Source: Rhizobium sp. TH2 (GTDB lineage Bacteria; Pseudomonadota; Alphaproteobacteria; Rhizobiales; Rhizobiaceae). Taken from it: 64,000 nucleotides of DNA. The notes beneath the pieces were generated by a model, which did not search any database, was not told the DNA's origin, and was given only the letters and a program-made list of their open reading frames with translations. The stretch lies in NCBI RefSeq assembly GCF_024707525.1, contig NZ_CP062231.1, positions 1,922,001-1,986,000 on the forward strand, written 5' to 3'. Positions 51,515 through 60,475 of the stretch are shown one piece after another (position 1 is the stretch's first letter; each line of letters opens with the position of its first letter). The position numbers and the translations under genes are program-made.

Positions 51515-51597
51515 TACACATTTATTAATTCACGTTTTGCTAACCAACGCATGACTAGAGTGGCACCAAGTTCCGGAATGTCCGGTGGAATGTGCCA

Positions 51598-52785
51598 ATG
51601 AGTATTGCGTTTTTAAGACAATCACGGCGGACATTTCTGCCGGTTTTCCTCAGCGTCGCGCTTGCTGCCTGTTCGGGGCCGATGACGCCGCCCGGCAGCA
51701 TCGATGACGAGACGACGGTGTCGTCGATCGATCCCGTCGATACCACTGACAGCACTCCCAGCACCTATGCCGCGCCGGACAACGCGATCCAGGAGACGAC
51801 CGACTCCACCGACTATCTCGACACGCCGAACCTTGCCAATCGAGAAAGCCAGCCGCTTCCAAAGATCGACGAAGAACCACTTCCGAAAATCGATGAGGAG
51901 CCGCTCCAGCAATCTTCGATCCCCGGAGACGGCGTCAATATGGATACCGCGCTCGGTGTCCAGCAGCCGACGAGCCTCGCCGAGGAACAGTCCGTCGATA
52001 TCGCCGAGGGCAATGCCACCCAGCCGGTTGTCGATGGCATCGGTACGGATAATCTGACCGAGCGTGCGCCAACGCGCGTCGCCACGGACCAGAGTCTGGA
52101 TTTCAATGACGCCAGTTCGGCCGACCAGATCACCATGCCCTCGAAGCGTCGCAACGTCGACGAGGAGACCCAGGTCGCCTTCATTCCGCGCACCAGCGAT
52201 CCGACCGAAGAGGCCGACGGCTTCGCCGAGATGACCTCGGCCGACCGCGCCTGCCGGTCTGAACTCGAGCGAATGGGCGTGAAATTCCAGGAGCTGCCGC
52301 CGATCTCCAATGGTCGCTCATGCGGCATTGCCCATCCGATCAAGGTGACCGGGTTCCGGGGCGGTATTCAGCTTAAACCGGCGGCGACGCTCAATTGCTC
52401 GATGACGAAGCTGTTCGCCAAATGGGTAAAGAACGAACTGGTGCCGTCGTCGCGCTACCGCTACTTCTCGGGCATCAAGACCATTCACCAGATGTCGTCC
52501 TATTCCTGCCGTAAGATGAATTCCCGCTCCAATAATCCGTGGTCGGAACATGCCAAGGGCAATGCAATGGATATCGGCGGCTTCACGCTGAAGAACGGCA
52601 AGCATATCGATGTCCGCAAGAAGAGCTTCTTCGCCTTCCGCGAGAAGGGCCTCTTGAAGACGGTGCGTGAGGATTCCTGCAAGTATTTCACCACCGTCCT
52701 CGGGCCGGGTGACGCCTATCACGGCGACCATTTCCATTTCGATCTCAGGGCTCGCAAGCGTAACTATCGCCACTGCAGCCTGTGA
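51598..52785 (+). CDS. Extensin-like C-terminal domain lipoprotein
   Basis: The 395-residue protein has a lipobox (FLSVALAAC) with Cys near residue 22. An acidic Asp/Thr/Pro-rich region (about 25-215) contains a tandem octapeptide LPKIDEEP. The C-terminal extensin-like domain (about 215-395) has CRSELERMGVKFQELPPI, GRSCGIAHPIKVTGF, NPWSEHAKGNAMDIGGFTL and AYHGDHFHFDLR. Conserved His and Asp in SEHAKGNAMDI and GDHFHFD are typical of this metallo-hydrolase-like fold, which resembles VanY-type peptidases. It is likely an outer-membrane-anchored cell-wall protein. A bidirectional terminator follows. Confidence 0.87.
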   Translation: MSIAFLRQSRRTFLPVFLSVALAACSGPMTPPGSIDDETTVSSIDPVDTTDSTPSTYAAPDNAIQETTDSTDYLDTPNLANRESQPLPKIDEEPLPKIDEEPLQQSSIPGDGVNMDTALGVQQPTSLAEEQSVDIAEGNATQPVVDGIGTDNLTERAPTRVATDQSLDFNDASSADQITMPSKRRNVDEETQVAFIPRTSDPTEEADGFAEMTSADRACRSELERMGVKFQELPPISNGRSCGIAHPIKVTGFRGGIQLKPAATLNCSMTKLFAKWVKNELVPSSRYRYFSGIKTIHQMSSYSCRKMNSRSNNPWSEHAKGNAMDIGGFTLKNGKHIDVRKKSFFAFREKGLLKTVREDSCKYFTTVLGPGDAYHGDHFHFDLRARKRNYRHCSL

Positions 52786-52801
52786 GAGATGATGAAAATG
52801 A

Positions 52802-52833
52802 AACGGCGGACGACCACTGGGTCGCCCGCCGTT
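52802..52833. terminator. Bidirectional terminator between convergent genes
   Basis: A 14-bp stem with one mismatch (AACGGCGGACGACC at 52802-52815 against 52820-52833) and a 4-nt loop. On the minus strand it is followed by TTTCATTTTC. It lies between the extensin-like gene and the convergent zinc-ribbon gene. Confidence 0.75.
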
Positions 52834-52858
52834 GATTTCTGGCAATGATTGCCGCCGA

Positions 52859-53185
52859 TCAGTCGAACAGCTCTTCCAGGAACGATTTCTTCCGCTTCGG
52901 ATAGCCATGTCCGTAGGACTGCTCATAGCGCGGATCGTAGCCCTGTTGCTGCGGCTGCTGATAGGACGGTTGCTGCGGATAGCCTTGCTGCTGAGGCGGT
53001 GCCGCCACGGGAGCTGCAACTGCGGTCTCACGGGCGCTTTTCTCGATGATCTTGTCGAGTTCGCCACGGTCGAGCCAGATTCCACGGCATTGCGGGCAGT
53101 AGTCGATCTCGATGCCCGCGCGTTCGCTCATGACGAGCGAAACACGGCAAGCGGGGCATACAAGACCGGCGTGAGGGGAATTCAT
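52859..53185 (-). CDS. TFIIB-type zinc-ribbon protein with Gln/Pro/Tyr-rich tail
   Basis: This 108-residue protein starts at ATG 53185 (GGAG upstream; a longer start at 53230 lacks one). The N-terminal zinc ribbon has two CxxC knuckles, CPACRVSLVM and YCPQCRGIWLDRGELDKII, matching the zf-TFIIB family. Residues about 55-95 are rich in Gln, Pro, Tyr and Gly (QQQGYPQQPSY), likely disordered. The end is basic then acidic (PKRKKSFLEELFD). The family function is unknown. Confidence 0.85.
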   Translation of the reverse strand: MNSPHAGLVCPACRVSLVMSERAGIEIDYCPQCRGIWLDRGELDKIIEKSARETAVAAPVAAPPQQQGYPQQPSYQQPQQQGYDPRYEQSYGHGYPKRKKSFLEELFD

Positions 53186-53457
53186 GAGAAATCTCCAAAT
53201 GTCTACAAGGTTAAAGCCCGCGAAGTTCATTCGAAAACGGGCCCTGTCATGCGGTCCGACATCGCCATCACTTAAGGTGAGGGCCAGAGGGGCCCGGTCC
53301 GCTCGTCTGATTTACGTGTTGGTCGTGCCATTTTCAAGGCAGTTCGTCATCGGAGACACAACCGGCGAGAATGTAGCCGTACCGCTTTTGTCGCCGGTGA
53401 ACTTGTCGAGCCGAGCCATGAGGCCTAGGACCGGCCGTTCATAATGAGAATGAAGCC

Positions 53458-54276
53458 ATGCCGCCCCTGTCAGAAATCCTCATGTTCTCCGCCGCGCTCG
53501 TTGCCGCCGGCGCGGTATCCGGGTTGCTGGCGGGCCTGTTCGGTGTTGGCGGCGGCGCGATCCTCGTTCCGGTTTTCTACCAGGTCTATGGCCTGCTCGA
53601 TGTGCCCGACACGGTACGGACCCACGTTGCCGTCGGAACCTCGCTCGCGATCATCGTGCCGACCTCAATCCGTTCATTCCAGGCGCACAAGGCGCGAGGC
53701 GCTGTCGATATGCAGGCGCTCAAGGGCTGGGTGATCTGGATACCGCTGGGCACGATCCTTGCCTCGGTGGTCGCGGCCTATGTTTCGGGCGAATTCCTGC
53801 GTGTGGTCTTCATGATGCTGATGCTGCTCATCGCGCTCAAGATGTTCTTCAACCAGGAACACTGGCGGTTCGGCACCGAGATGCCCGGCGGCGTCCTTAA
53901 CGGGCTGGCCGGCGGAACAATCGGCCTGCTGTCCGGACTTATGGGTGTCGGCGGCGGCACGCTGACGAACCTTTGGATGACGCTCTGGAATCGCACTGTG
54001 CACCAGGCCGTGGCAACGTCCTCGGGTGTCGGCGTGCTGATCTCGATACCGGGGCTGCTCGGCTATATCTGGGCGGGATGGGGCGACCGCGATTTGCCGC
54101 CGTTCTCGACGGGCTTCATCAACTGGATCACCGTCATCCTGGTCATCCCGCTCAGCCTGTTCTTCGCGCCATACGGTGCGCGGCTGGCGCATGCGCTGAG
54201 CCGCCGGCAGCTCGAAGTCTGCTTCGCCATTTTCCTGCTGGTGATTTCGGTGCGCTTCGCCGTCAGCCTGTTCTGA
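53458..54276 (+). CDS. TauE/SafE family membrane exporter
   Basis: The 272-residue protein has about eight membrane helices in two homologous halves. Each half carries the family glycine motif: GLFGVGGGAILVPVFYQVYG and GLMGVGGGTLTNLWMTL. The family exports sulfite, sulfoacetate or related organosulfur anions. Nothing around it (an extensin-like gene, a zinc-ribbon gene, a protease) shows sulfur metabolism, so the substrate is open. It is convergent with the aspartic protease gene, 6 bp apart. Confidence 0.9.
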   Translation: MPPLSEILMFSAALVAAGAVSGLLAGLFGVGGGAILVPVFYQVYGLLDVPDTVRTHVAVGTSLAIIVPTSIRSFQAHKARGAVDMQALKGWVIWIPLGTILASVVAAYVSGEFLRVVFMMLMLLIALKMFFNQEHWRFGTEMPGGVLNGLAGGTIGLLSGLMGVGGGTLTNLWMTLWNRTVHQAVATSSGVGVLISIPGLLGYIWAGWGDRDLPPFSTGFINWITVILVIPLSLFFAPYGARLAHALSRRQLEVCFAIFLLVISVRFAVSLF

Positions 54277-54282
54277 CCGCAG

Positions 54283-54978
54283 TCAGTCCTGCAGCTTCAT
54301 CTCGTCACCGGCGATCGTGAACGAACTGAGCGACGACAGGAAATTCATCCCGAGCAGGCTCTCACTGAGTTTGCCGCGTTCGGCGATGCCGGCGCGGACA
54401 TTGGTGCGCTTGATGCCGGCGACCTCGATTTCCGGCAGCGTGACATACGCTGTGCGGGCAGGGCCGTTGGCCGTCAGCACCGTATAGGTGAAGTCCATGC
54501 CGTTGGGGTTCAGCCCAAGCCGCTCCGCATCCTCGAAGCTCAACGCGATCGTCGTCGCACCGGTGTCGACCATCATCGGGATGGTCACGCCATTGACGGT
54601 GCCCTCGGCCTGGTAGTGCCCGTTCTGTCCCATATAGAGTACGGCGGTCTTGAAGCCGTTCTGGTCCGTGATCATGGCTGCGCGGCCCGGGATGAGCCCC
54701 GCCGTGAGGCGGGACGCGAAATTCTGCGCATCGGTGCGGAAGACATAGACGGCGGAGAGCACCACCCCGATCAGCAGCCAGATGCCGAGATTGCGCGCAG
54801 CCTCACCCCAATTGCGCTGACTTGCCAGTATGCCGCCGCCGACGAGCGCGCCCCACATGGCATAGTAGAGCATATACATGGCATCGTCGCCATCCAGCCG
54901 CCCGCTATTGGAAAATCCTGCCGTTATCAGCAGAAGGCCGACGAGGATGACGATGGCCGCGATCAGAAAACGTGACAT
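54283..54978 (-). CDS. Membrane-anchored retropepsin-like aspartic protease (TIGR02281 type)
   Basis: This 231-residue protein has three N-terminal hydrophobic segments (residues about 4-22, 35-52, 66-82) followed by a single-lobe aspartic protease domain. The active-site motif is PMMVDTGATTIALS near residue 138, and the second structural motif is LLGMNFL near residue 212. One lobe means it must dimerise. Its substrates are unknown. It follows the DUF1289 gene with a 1-nt overlap, so the two are co-translated. Confidence 0.88.
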   Translation of the reverse strand: MSRFLIAAIVILVGLLLITAGFSNSGRLDGDDAMYMLYYAMWGALVGGGILASQRNWGEAARNLGIWLLIGVVLSAVYVFRTDAQNFASRLTAGLIPGRAAMITDQNGFKTAVLYMGQNGHYQAEGTVNGVTIPMMVDTGATTIALSFEDAERLGLNPNGMDFTYTVLTANGPARTAYVTLPEIEVAGIKRTNVRAGIAERGKLSESLLGMNFLSSLSSFTIAGDEMKLQD

Positions 54979-55196
54979 CAGACCTGGTTCTCCCTTGCCA
55001 TGCGAGACCGGCGCGTTTCACGCCTCGGCCGGCGTTCGACGCCTTCGAGGCGCTTGGGCAGCACGGCCATGATCTCGCGTCGTTCGGTGCTGGTATAGCT
55101 CGTCCACGCCCCGATTTCTTCGCGGGTGCGGCCACAGCCGAAACAGTAGCCGGTGTTGTCATCGATCGAACAGACGAGAATGCAGGGCGATTCCAT
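54978..55196 (-). CDS. DUF1289 domain protein
   Basis: The 72-residue protein has the DUF1289 pattern SPCILVCSIDDNTGYCFGCG with four cysteines that probably bind a metal, then RTREEIGAWTSYTSTERREI and a very basic tail. The function is unknown. It is upstream of and overlaps the aspartic protease gene. Confidence 0.9.
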   Translation of the reverse strand: MESPCILVCSIDDNTGYCFGCGRTREEIGAWTSYTSTERREIMAVLPKRLEGVERRPRRETRRSRMARENQV

Positions 55197-55237
55197 ATTT
55201 CACCAGTCAAGCGAGCTTTTAAGCGAATATCGGGTGC

Positions 55238-56020
55238 CTAGAGCAAAACGGCAAGTATCGAAAGCGACACCATCTCGGTCAATTGTTGTGATGCACCGAT
55301 TGTGTCGCCGGTATGACCGCCGATTTTCGCATCGATATATTGCGTCGCGGCCCAGCAAGCGAGGCCTGCAGCCGCGATCACTACCACGCCCTCGATGAAG
55401 GACGTGGCGCCACCGGTCAACACGAGGCAGATAAGCGCGCCGGTGAAGAGTGCCAACGACGTCGCGGTCTCCTCGGGCATGCCAGCGGAGGCAGCCACGC
55501 CATCGCTTCTTGCCGAAGGCAGCAGCGACCAGTGCCACACCATCGCCGCCCGGCTGAGGGCCGCAATGCCGATCAGCGCGAGGCCCGCCTGCGTCGGAGT
55601 CAACACCGCGCCGAACACCGCCAGCGCCGAGCCCCTGATCGCGAAGGACAGGATGAGTGCTACGGCGCCATAGGAACCGATGCGGCTGTCCTTCATGATC
55701 ACAAGCGCGCTTTCCCTGTCGCGCCCGCCGCCGATGCCGTCAGCCGTGTCGGAGAGGCCATCCTCATGCAGCGCGCCGGTCAGGATCACCTGCAGGCCGA
55801 GCGCCAGAAAGGCCGCAAGCAGCGGATCGGCATGCAGAGCGAGCAGGACCGCGAACAGTGCCGCCGATGGCAGCGCGATCAGCAGGCCAGCGACGGGAAA
55901 GGCGCCGACCGCCCGGCTCAATGTGCCGTCATGGCCGATGAAGTGCCGCGAAGGCACGGGAATGCGGCTCAGGAAGCCGATGCTTCTGGCCACGTCGTCT
56001 ACGAAATCACTGATCTTCAT
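55238..56020 (-). CDS. cobS: Adenosylcobinamide-GDP ribazoletransferase (cobalamin synthase)
   Basis: This 260-residue integral membrane enzyme (also called cobV) starts at ATG 56020; a longer in-frame start at 56155 adds 45 unlikely residues. It has FLSRIPVPSRH near the start, the metal-binding GALHEDGLSDTADGIGGGRD, LIGIAALSRAAMVW and multiple hydrophobic helices. It joins adenosylcobinamide-GDP with alpha-ribazole to finish the B12 nucleotide loop. It is divergent from cobT with a 113-bp gap; no cobalamin riboswitch is recognisable. Confidence 0.94.
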   Translation of the reverse strand: MKISDFVDDVARSIGFLSRIPVPSRHFIGHDGTLSRAVGAFPVAGLLIALPSAALFAVLLALHADPLLAAFLALGLQVILTGALHEDGLSDTADGIGGGRDRESALVIMKDSRIGSYGAVALILSFAIRGSALAVFGAVLTPTQAGLALIGIAALSRAAMVWHWSLLPSARSDGVAASAGMPEETATSLALFTGALICLVLTGGATSFIEGVVVIAAAGLACWAATQYIDAKIGGHTGDTIGASQQLTEMVSLSILAVLL

Positions 56021-56133
56021 GCGCCCCCGCACTCCTCCGCGCCGTTTTGCGGCGTAACTATGGTTGCCGCGCCCCGACTCTGCCGATAATAGATGCGGCA
56101 ACAACTCTTTGGAATAGAATTCGGAGCACGACG

Positions 56134-57150
56134 ATGAGCACCAGCGGACTTCCATTCGACGATTTTCGCGAACTTATCGCCAACCTTCCTGGACCGGTCA
56201 CCCAAGCGCTCGTCGATGCCCGCCAGCGCGACAGCCAGTTGACCAAGCCACCCGGCGCATTGGGACGGCTCGAGGAGATCGCCTTCTGGCTCGCGGCCTG
56301 GAGCGGCCGCAAGCCGGCGGTCACCCGGCCGCTGGTCGCCATCTTCGCCGGCAACCATGGCGTCACCCGCCAGCGGATCACGCCCTATCCGCCTGAAGTG
56401 ACCAAGCAGATGGTCGCCAACTTCTCGAATGGCGGGGCAGCGATCAACCAGATCTGCGCCGCCTACGATCTCGGCCTTAAAGTCTTCGACCTGGCGCTCG
56501 ACTATCCCACCGGTGATATCACCGAGGAAGCAGCGCTCTCGGAGCGCGACTGCGCCGCCACCATGGCCTTCGGCATGGAGGCGATCGCCGGCGGCACGGA
56601 CCTGCTCTGCATTGGCGAGATGGGTATCGGCAACACCACGATCGCCGCTGCGATTAACTACGCGCTCTACGGCGGCACGGCGCAGGAATGGGTCGGGCCC
56701 GGCACGGGCTCGGAAGGCGAGGTGCTTCAGCGCAAGATCGAGGCGGTGGAAAAGGCCGTCGAATTGCATCGGGACCACCTGTCGGACCCGCTGGAGCTTT
56801 TGCGTCGCCTTGGCGGCCGCGAGATTGCCGCGATGGCAGGCGCCATTCTCGCTGCGCGCATGGAACGCATCCCCGTCATCATCGACGGCTATGTTGCGAC
56901 TGCCGCCGCTGCGGTGCTCAAAGCCGCCAATCCCGCAGCGCTTGATCACTGCCTGATCGGCCATGTCTCCGGCGAGCCGGGTCATATGCGCGCCATCGAC
57001 AAGCTCGGCAAGACGCCACTACTGGCACTTGGCATGCGGCTGGGCGAAGGGACGGGCGCGGCACTCGCCGCCGGCATCGTAAAAGCCGCCGCCGCCTGCC
57101 ATACCGGCATGGCAACATTTGAGTCCGCGGGCGTTTCCAACAAGGATTGA
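56134..57150 (+). CDS. cobT: Nicotinate-nucleotide--dimethylbenzimidazole phosphoribosyltransferase
   Basis: The 338-residue enzyme (cobU in the Pseudomonas naming) has LTKPPGALGRLEEIA, FAGNHGVTRQRI, MVANFSNGGAAINQICA, CIGEMGIGNTTIAAA and a C-terminal FESAGVSN. It makes alpha-ribazole phosphate from dimethylbenzimidazole and nicotinate mononucleotide, feeding the reaction of CobS encoded divergently. ATG 56134 fits the family start. Length is normal. Confidence 0.96.
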   Translation: MSTSGLPFDDFRELIANLPGPVTQALVDARQRDSQLTKPPGALGRLEEIAFWLAAWSGRKPAVTRPLVAIFAGNHGVTRQRITPYPPEVTKQMVANFSNGGAAINQICAAYDLGLKVFDLALDYPTGDITEEAALSERDCAATMAFGMEAIAGGTDLLCIGEMGIGNTTIAAAINYALYGGTAQEWVGPGTGSEGEVLQRKIEAVEKAVELHRDHLSDPLELLRRLGGREIAAMAGAILAARMERIPVIIDGYVATAAAAVLKAANPAALDHCLIGHVSGEPGHMRAIDKLGKTPLLALGMRLGEGTGAALAAGIVKAAAACHTGMATFESAGVSNKD

Positions 57151-57220
57151 GCGCTCTTACGCGCCAGCCCTGAAACAGTTTGGGCCGGTAGGAAATACCC
57201 GATCAAGGAACCAGCGACGC

Positions 57221-57586
57221 ATGGAAGAACCGGAAGCGAAAAAACACGGCCTGGCGCATCTCGTCGCCGCTGGCGGCTATTCGATGGCCGGCTTCAAGCG
57301 CGCGCTCGGCGAGTCCGCGTTCCGGCACGAGATGATCTTCTTCGCTGGCGCCATCATACTGTTCGCCGTGATCGGCGCGACACTTGCCGAATATGTCGGC
57401 CTGGCGATTATCTTCCTGCTGATGCTGGGTGTCGAGGCATTGAACACGGCGGTGGAGGAACTCGTCGATCGGGTCTCGCCCGAAGTTTCCCGCACCGGCA
57501 AACATGCCAAGGATCTGGGTTCGTTTGCGGTCTTCTGTACAATCTCGGCAGCTGTGTTGTATATACTTTGGGTTGTGTTCGCGTAG
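57221..57586 (+). CDS. dgkA: Diacylglycerol kinase
   Basis: This 121-residue small integral membrane kinase starts at ATG 57221. It contains GFKRALGESAFRHEM at the membrane surface, three hydrophobic helices and the catalytic/metal segment VEALNTAVEELVDRVSPE with Glu-Asn. It phosphorylates diacylglycerol for phospholipid recycling, important when osmoregulated glucans are made. It follows cobT by 70 bp with no visible link in function. Confidence 0.93.
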   Translation: MEEPEAKKHGLAHLVAAGGYSMAGFKRALGESAFRHEMIFFAGAIILFAVIGATLAEYVGLAIIFLLMLGVEALNTAVEELVDRVSPEVSRTGKHAKDLGSFAVFCTISAAVLYILWVVFA

Positions 57587-57639
57587 TAGACGGCACTTGA
57601 TACGCCATGGATGATCGGGCTTTCCGGGGGGAGAGTTCG

Positions 57640-58737
57640 ATGAATAGCAACCAAAAGACAGATGATAGATCTCGCAGCGCCAATGATTTCTCGGCGATGG
57701 GGAAGATTTTCGTATGGCTCTGTATAGTCGTCGCTATCGCCATACCGTTTGCATCCTTTAGTCGTTACGGCGCGGCCTGGATCAATTCTATTGGGTTGAG
57801 TTTTACAGTGTTCGCGGCGGCCGCGCTGTCAGGCGGACTGATTGGGTTTATTTTTTCCGTTCCCTATGTGAACAAGATCACTAGGGTATTAGAGCCCGAC
57901 AGCGAAAAACCAGCGGTGGACGGAGCGCCTAATGCTGCCGTCCTGGAACAACGTCAACCGCTGTTGCGAAGCAACTCCAATCTCGAAAAGATTTCCGAAT
58001 GGCTCACGACCATGCTTGTGGGCGTTGGGCTGAGCCAGATAAATTATATCTTTGAGGGTCTGAAAAAATTCGGAGAATTCTTTGCTCCGATGGACACCAT
58101 GAAGATTAATGGCGTCGACGTTGTCGTGGCGCATATGAAGTACGCCGGACCAGCGGTACTGGTGGCCGGCCTGACCATAGGGTTTCTTGGCGTCTATCTG
58201 TATACGAGATTGAGGATATCCTATCTCTTTCATCACGTTGAGCGAGAGTTCAACAGCGACAATGGGGCGAACGCGACGCTGACTGTTGAAGAGTCTAAGA
58301 CCTTGACTTCGATCGCGGAAAAGTCCGCGCTCAAGGAAAGTCCCGGCTTGAAGGTGATGGCATCGACCAACCGGACATCTGTTCGCGACGCGCTCTCCGT
58401 CATGACTCAATTGCTGTATGACGTGAAGGGCAAGGGCTTTCTCCAGGCCATCGAAATGGGCAGCGAGCTGATATCGACCCCGGCGGTGTCGGTCCCGAGA
58501 TTCTGGTTTCTCATGGCCGCCGCTCATGGACAGAACTATACGGACCAGAAGGCCGCGGGCGCGCCGGACGATGTTCTGAAAAAGATCAAGGAAGATGTGT
58601 TGTATTCAATCGATAAGACGCTCGAGCTGAATCCGAAATATAAGCCCACGTTTCTCAACATGCTCAACAAGAAAAGCGTCGATAACGATCTCAAATCATT
58701 TGCAGATGATGCGGACTTTAATACCCGGCTAAGGTGA
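57640..58737 (+). CDS. Orphan membrane protein of unknown function with helical C-terminal region
   Basis: The 365-residue protein starts at ATG 57640 with GGGGGGAG upstream (57607 is an alternative). It has two N-terminal membrane helices ending in SGGLIGFIFSVPY, then the stretch NSNLEKISEWLTTMLVGVGL, a third helix (AVLVAGLTIGFLGVYLY), and a soluble C-terminal region of about 150 residues that looks helical and TPR-like (LYSIDKTLELNPKYKPT). From memory, GFxFxxP followed by NxNLExISxWLTxxLVGVGL recurs in uncharacterised bacterial membrane proteins with varied C-terminal domains. Base composition is visibly more AT-rich than its neighbours, suggesting acquisition. It is convergent with a kinase gene, 6 bp apart. 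Confidence 0.65.
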   Translation: MNSNQKTDDRSRSANDFSAMGKIFVWLCIVVAIAIPFASFSRYGAAWINSIGLSFTVFAAAALSGGLIGFIFSVPYVNKITRVLEPDSEKPAVDGAPNAAVLEQRQPLLRSNSNLEKISEWLTTMLVGVGLSQINYIFEGLKKFGEFFAPMDTMKINGVDVVVAHMKYAGPAVLVAGLTIGFLGVYLYTRLRISYLFHHVEREFNSDNGANATLTVEESKTLTSIAEKSALKESPGLKVMASTNRTSVRDALSVMTQLLYDVKGKGFLQAIEMGSELISTPAVSVPRFWFLMAAAHGQNYTDQKAAGAPDDVLKKIKEDVLYSIDKTLELNPKYKPTFLNMLNKKSVDNDLKSFADDADFNTRLR

Positions 58738-58743
58738 ACCATC

Positions 58744-60279
58744 TCAGGCGAAGCTCTTCTTCTTCCGATCGATCGCCTGCATATCCTCGACCGCGGGCAC
58801 CGACTGCAGCACGCGCTTGGCCGGCAGGATGGCGATCGCCTCGGTGCCTTCGCGCAGGCGCGATTTCAGCAGGAACGAGCCATCGTGCTTGTGCAGCAGC
58901 GCCTGCACGATCGGCAGGCCGAGGCCGGTGCCCTGCTCGGCGCTCTTGATGGCGATCGAGCCCTGACCGAAGGCCGAGAGCACGACGGGAATTTCCTCCT
59001 CGGGGATGCCCGGCCCATCGTCCTTGATCGAGACATATTGGCCGCCGGACGCCGTCCAGCCCACCTTGACGACCACTTCGCCTCCCTGTGGGGTGAACTT
59101 CACCGCATTTGAAAGCAGATTGAGGATGACCTGCCGGATCGCCTTCTCGTCGGCCCAGAGCGATGGCATGTCGGGTTCGAATTGGTCGGCGATCTGGATA
59201 TTCTTGGCGCGGGCGCGAAGCTGCACCATGCCGATGCAATCCTCGGTGATATCGACCAACTGGATCGATTCCTCGTTGAGCTGGTAGCGTCCCGCTTCGA
59301 TGCGCGAAAGGTCGAGAATCTCGTTGATCAGGTCGAGCAGATGCTGGCCCGATGCGTGGATGTCTTGAACATATTCCTTGTAGGTCGGGTTGTTGAGCGG
59401 CCCCATGACCTCCGTCGCCATCACCTCCGAGAAACCGAGGATGGCGTTGAGCGGCGTGCGAAGCTCATGCGACATCGAGGCCAGGAAGCGGGACTTGGCG
59501 AGGTTGGCCTCTTCCGCGCGGCGGCGGGCTTCGTCGGACATCGAGTTCGCCACTTCAAGCTCGGCGATCAGGTCATCCTTTTCCGACTGGAAGGACAGCA
59601 GTTTGACGTTGGAACTGTAGAGCCGGTCGGTCATGAAGGCGAAGAAGGCAAGCGTGGCGGTGAACACCGCCGTCAGTGCGACATCGAGCGGATCGCGGTC
59701 GATAAGGGACGCCACCGCCAGCGCCAGCACCACTGGCGCAAAGGTGAACAACGTTGCGCCGCGCAGCATGAACATCGCGAACGACGTAGCCGACAACGCG
59801 ACGAGCAGCGTGGCGCCCTTGAAGAAGAAGAAATAGCTCGCGCCGCATTGGGTGCAGCCCTTATAGGCGAACCATGCCCAGCAGACGCCGGCGACCAATT
59901 GGCCCGCGATCAGCCGCCGACGCCATTTCGCGGCATCCTCGGCGGAATTGTTGCCCTTCCGCGCCTGTCTGGCCAGCAGAAGGTTCGCGGAATGCACGCA
60001 CAGCGAAGCAAGCATCCAGGGAAAGAGGTTGAGATCGCCGTCGAAATAATTGGCAGTGAGGCCGACGATCATGATGAGGAGCGGCATGATCGCCGCGCTC
60101 TGCTGCACGGCCGCGAGATGGAGATCCATCATTTCGCGTTCATAAGTGCTGATCGCCTGGCCGGACGTCTGCAGGCGTTCCCGCGTATCCTTGACCGCCT
60201 TGGCCGTGTCGCGGTTCTTCGAGGCGCGCGAGCGGTAGACGATGATCTTGTCTGGCGAGGAACTGGCGCTCTTACTCAT
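58744..60279 (-). CDS. Membrane-bound hybrid-free sensor histidine kinase (PleC/PdhS-like catalytic core)
   Basis: This is a kinase of about 511 residues; ATG 60279 is chosen, but starts at 60372 and 60423 are also open. Several membrane helices lie at about residues 60-225. A short coiled coil precedes the HisKA domain with the phospho-acceptor His near residue 271 (FLASMSHELRTPLNAILGFS), then LLDLINEILDLSRIEAGRY, and a HATPase domain (NLLSNAVKFTPQGGE, DDGPGIPEEEI, GTGLGLPIV). The core resembles alphaproteobacterial PleC/DivJ/PdhS cell-cycle kinases, but no PAS domains are seen. There is no adjacent response regulator. Confidence 0.85.
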   Translation of the reverse strand: MSKSASSSPDKIIVYRSRASKNRDTAKAVKDTRERLQTSGQAISTYEREMMDLHLAAVQQSAAIMPLLIMIVGLTANYFDGDLNLFPWMLASLCVHSANLLLARQARKGNNSAEDAAKWRRRLIAGQLVAGVCWAWFAYKGCTQCGASYFFFFKGATLLVALSATSFAMFMLRGATLFTFAPVVLALAVASLIDRDPLDVALTAVFTATLAFFAFMTDRLYSSNVKLLSFQSEKDDLIAELEVANSMSDEARRRAEEANLAKSRFLASMSHELRTPLNAILGFSEVMATEVMGPLNNPTYKEYVQDIHASGQHLLDLINEILDLSRIEAGRYQLNEESIQLVDITEDCIGMVQLRARAKNIQIADQFEPDMPSLWADEKAIRQVILNLLSNAVKFTPQGGEVVVKVGWTASGGQYVSIKDDGPGIPEEEIPVVLSAFGQGSIAIKSAEQGTGLGLPIVQALLHKHDGSFLLKSRLREGTEAIAILPAKRVLQSVPAVEDMQAIDRKKKSFA

Positions 60280-60475
60280 GATACGATACTGAAATCCGCA
60301 CAACACGCTTGCGCCGAAGAATAGCGGCCAATGATTAAGAAGATGCTTCCGTGATAAGGCTTTGTTTGCCATGACGGCGAAATGCTTCCCGCCTGCACCG
60401 GAGAAAATAACATTTGGAATCAATGGTGTGCGGCGGAAACTTCAGAAAGACGGCTTTTGACTGTGCGATAACGAC

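Noticed and set aside
56020..56134. Possible cobalamin riboswitch between cobS and cobT
   Set aside because: The gap is only 113 bp and no B12-box-like stretch or suitable stem set is visible.
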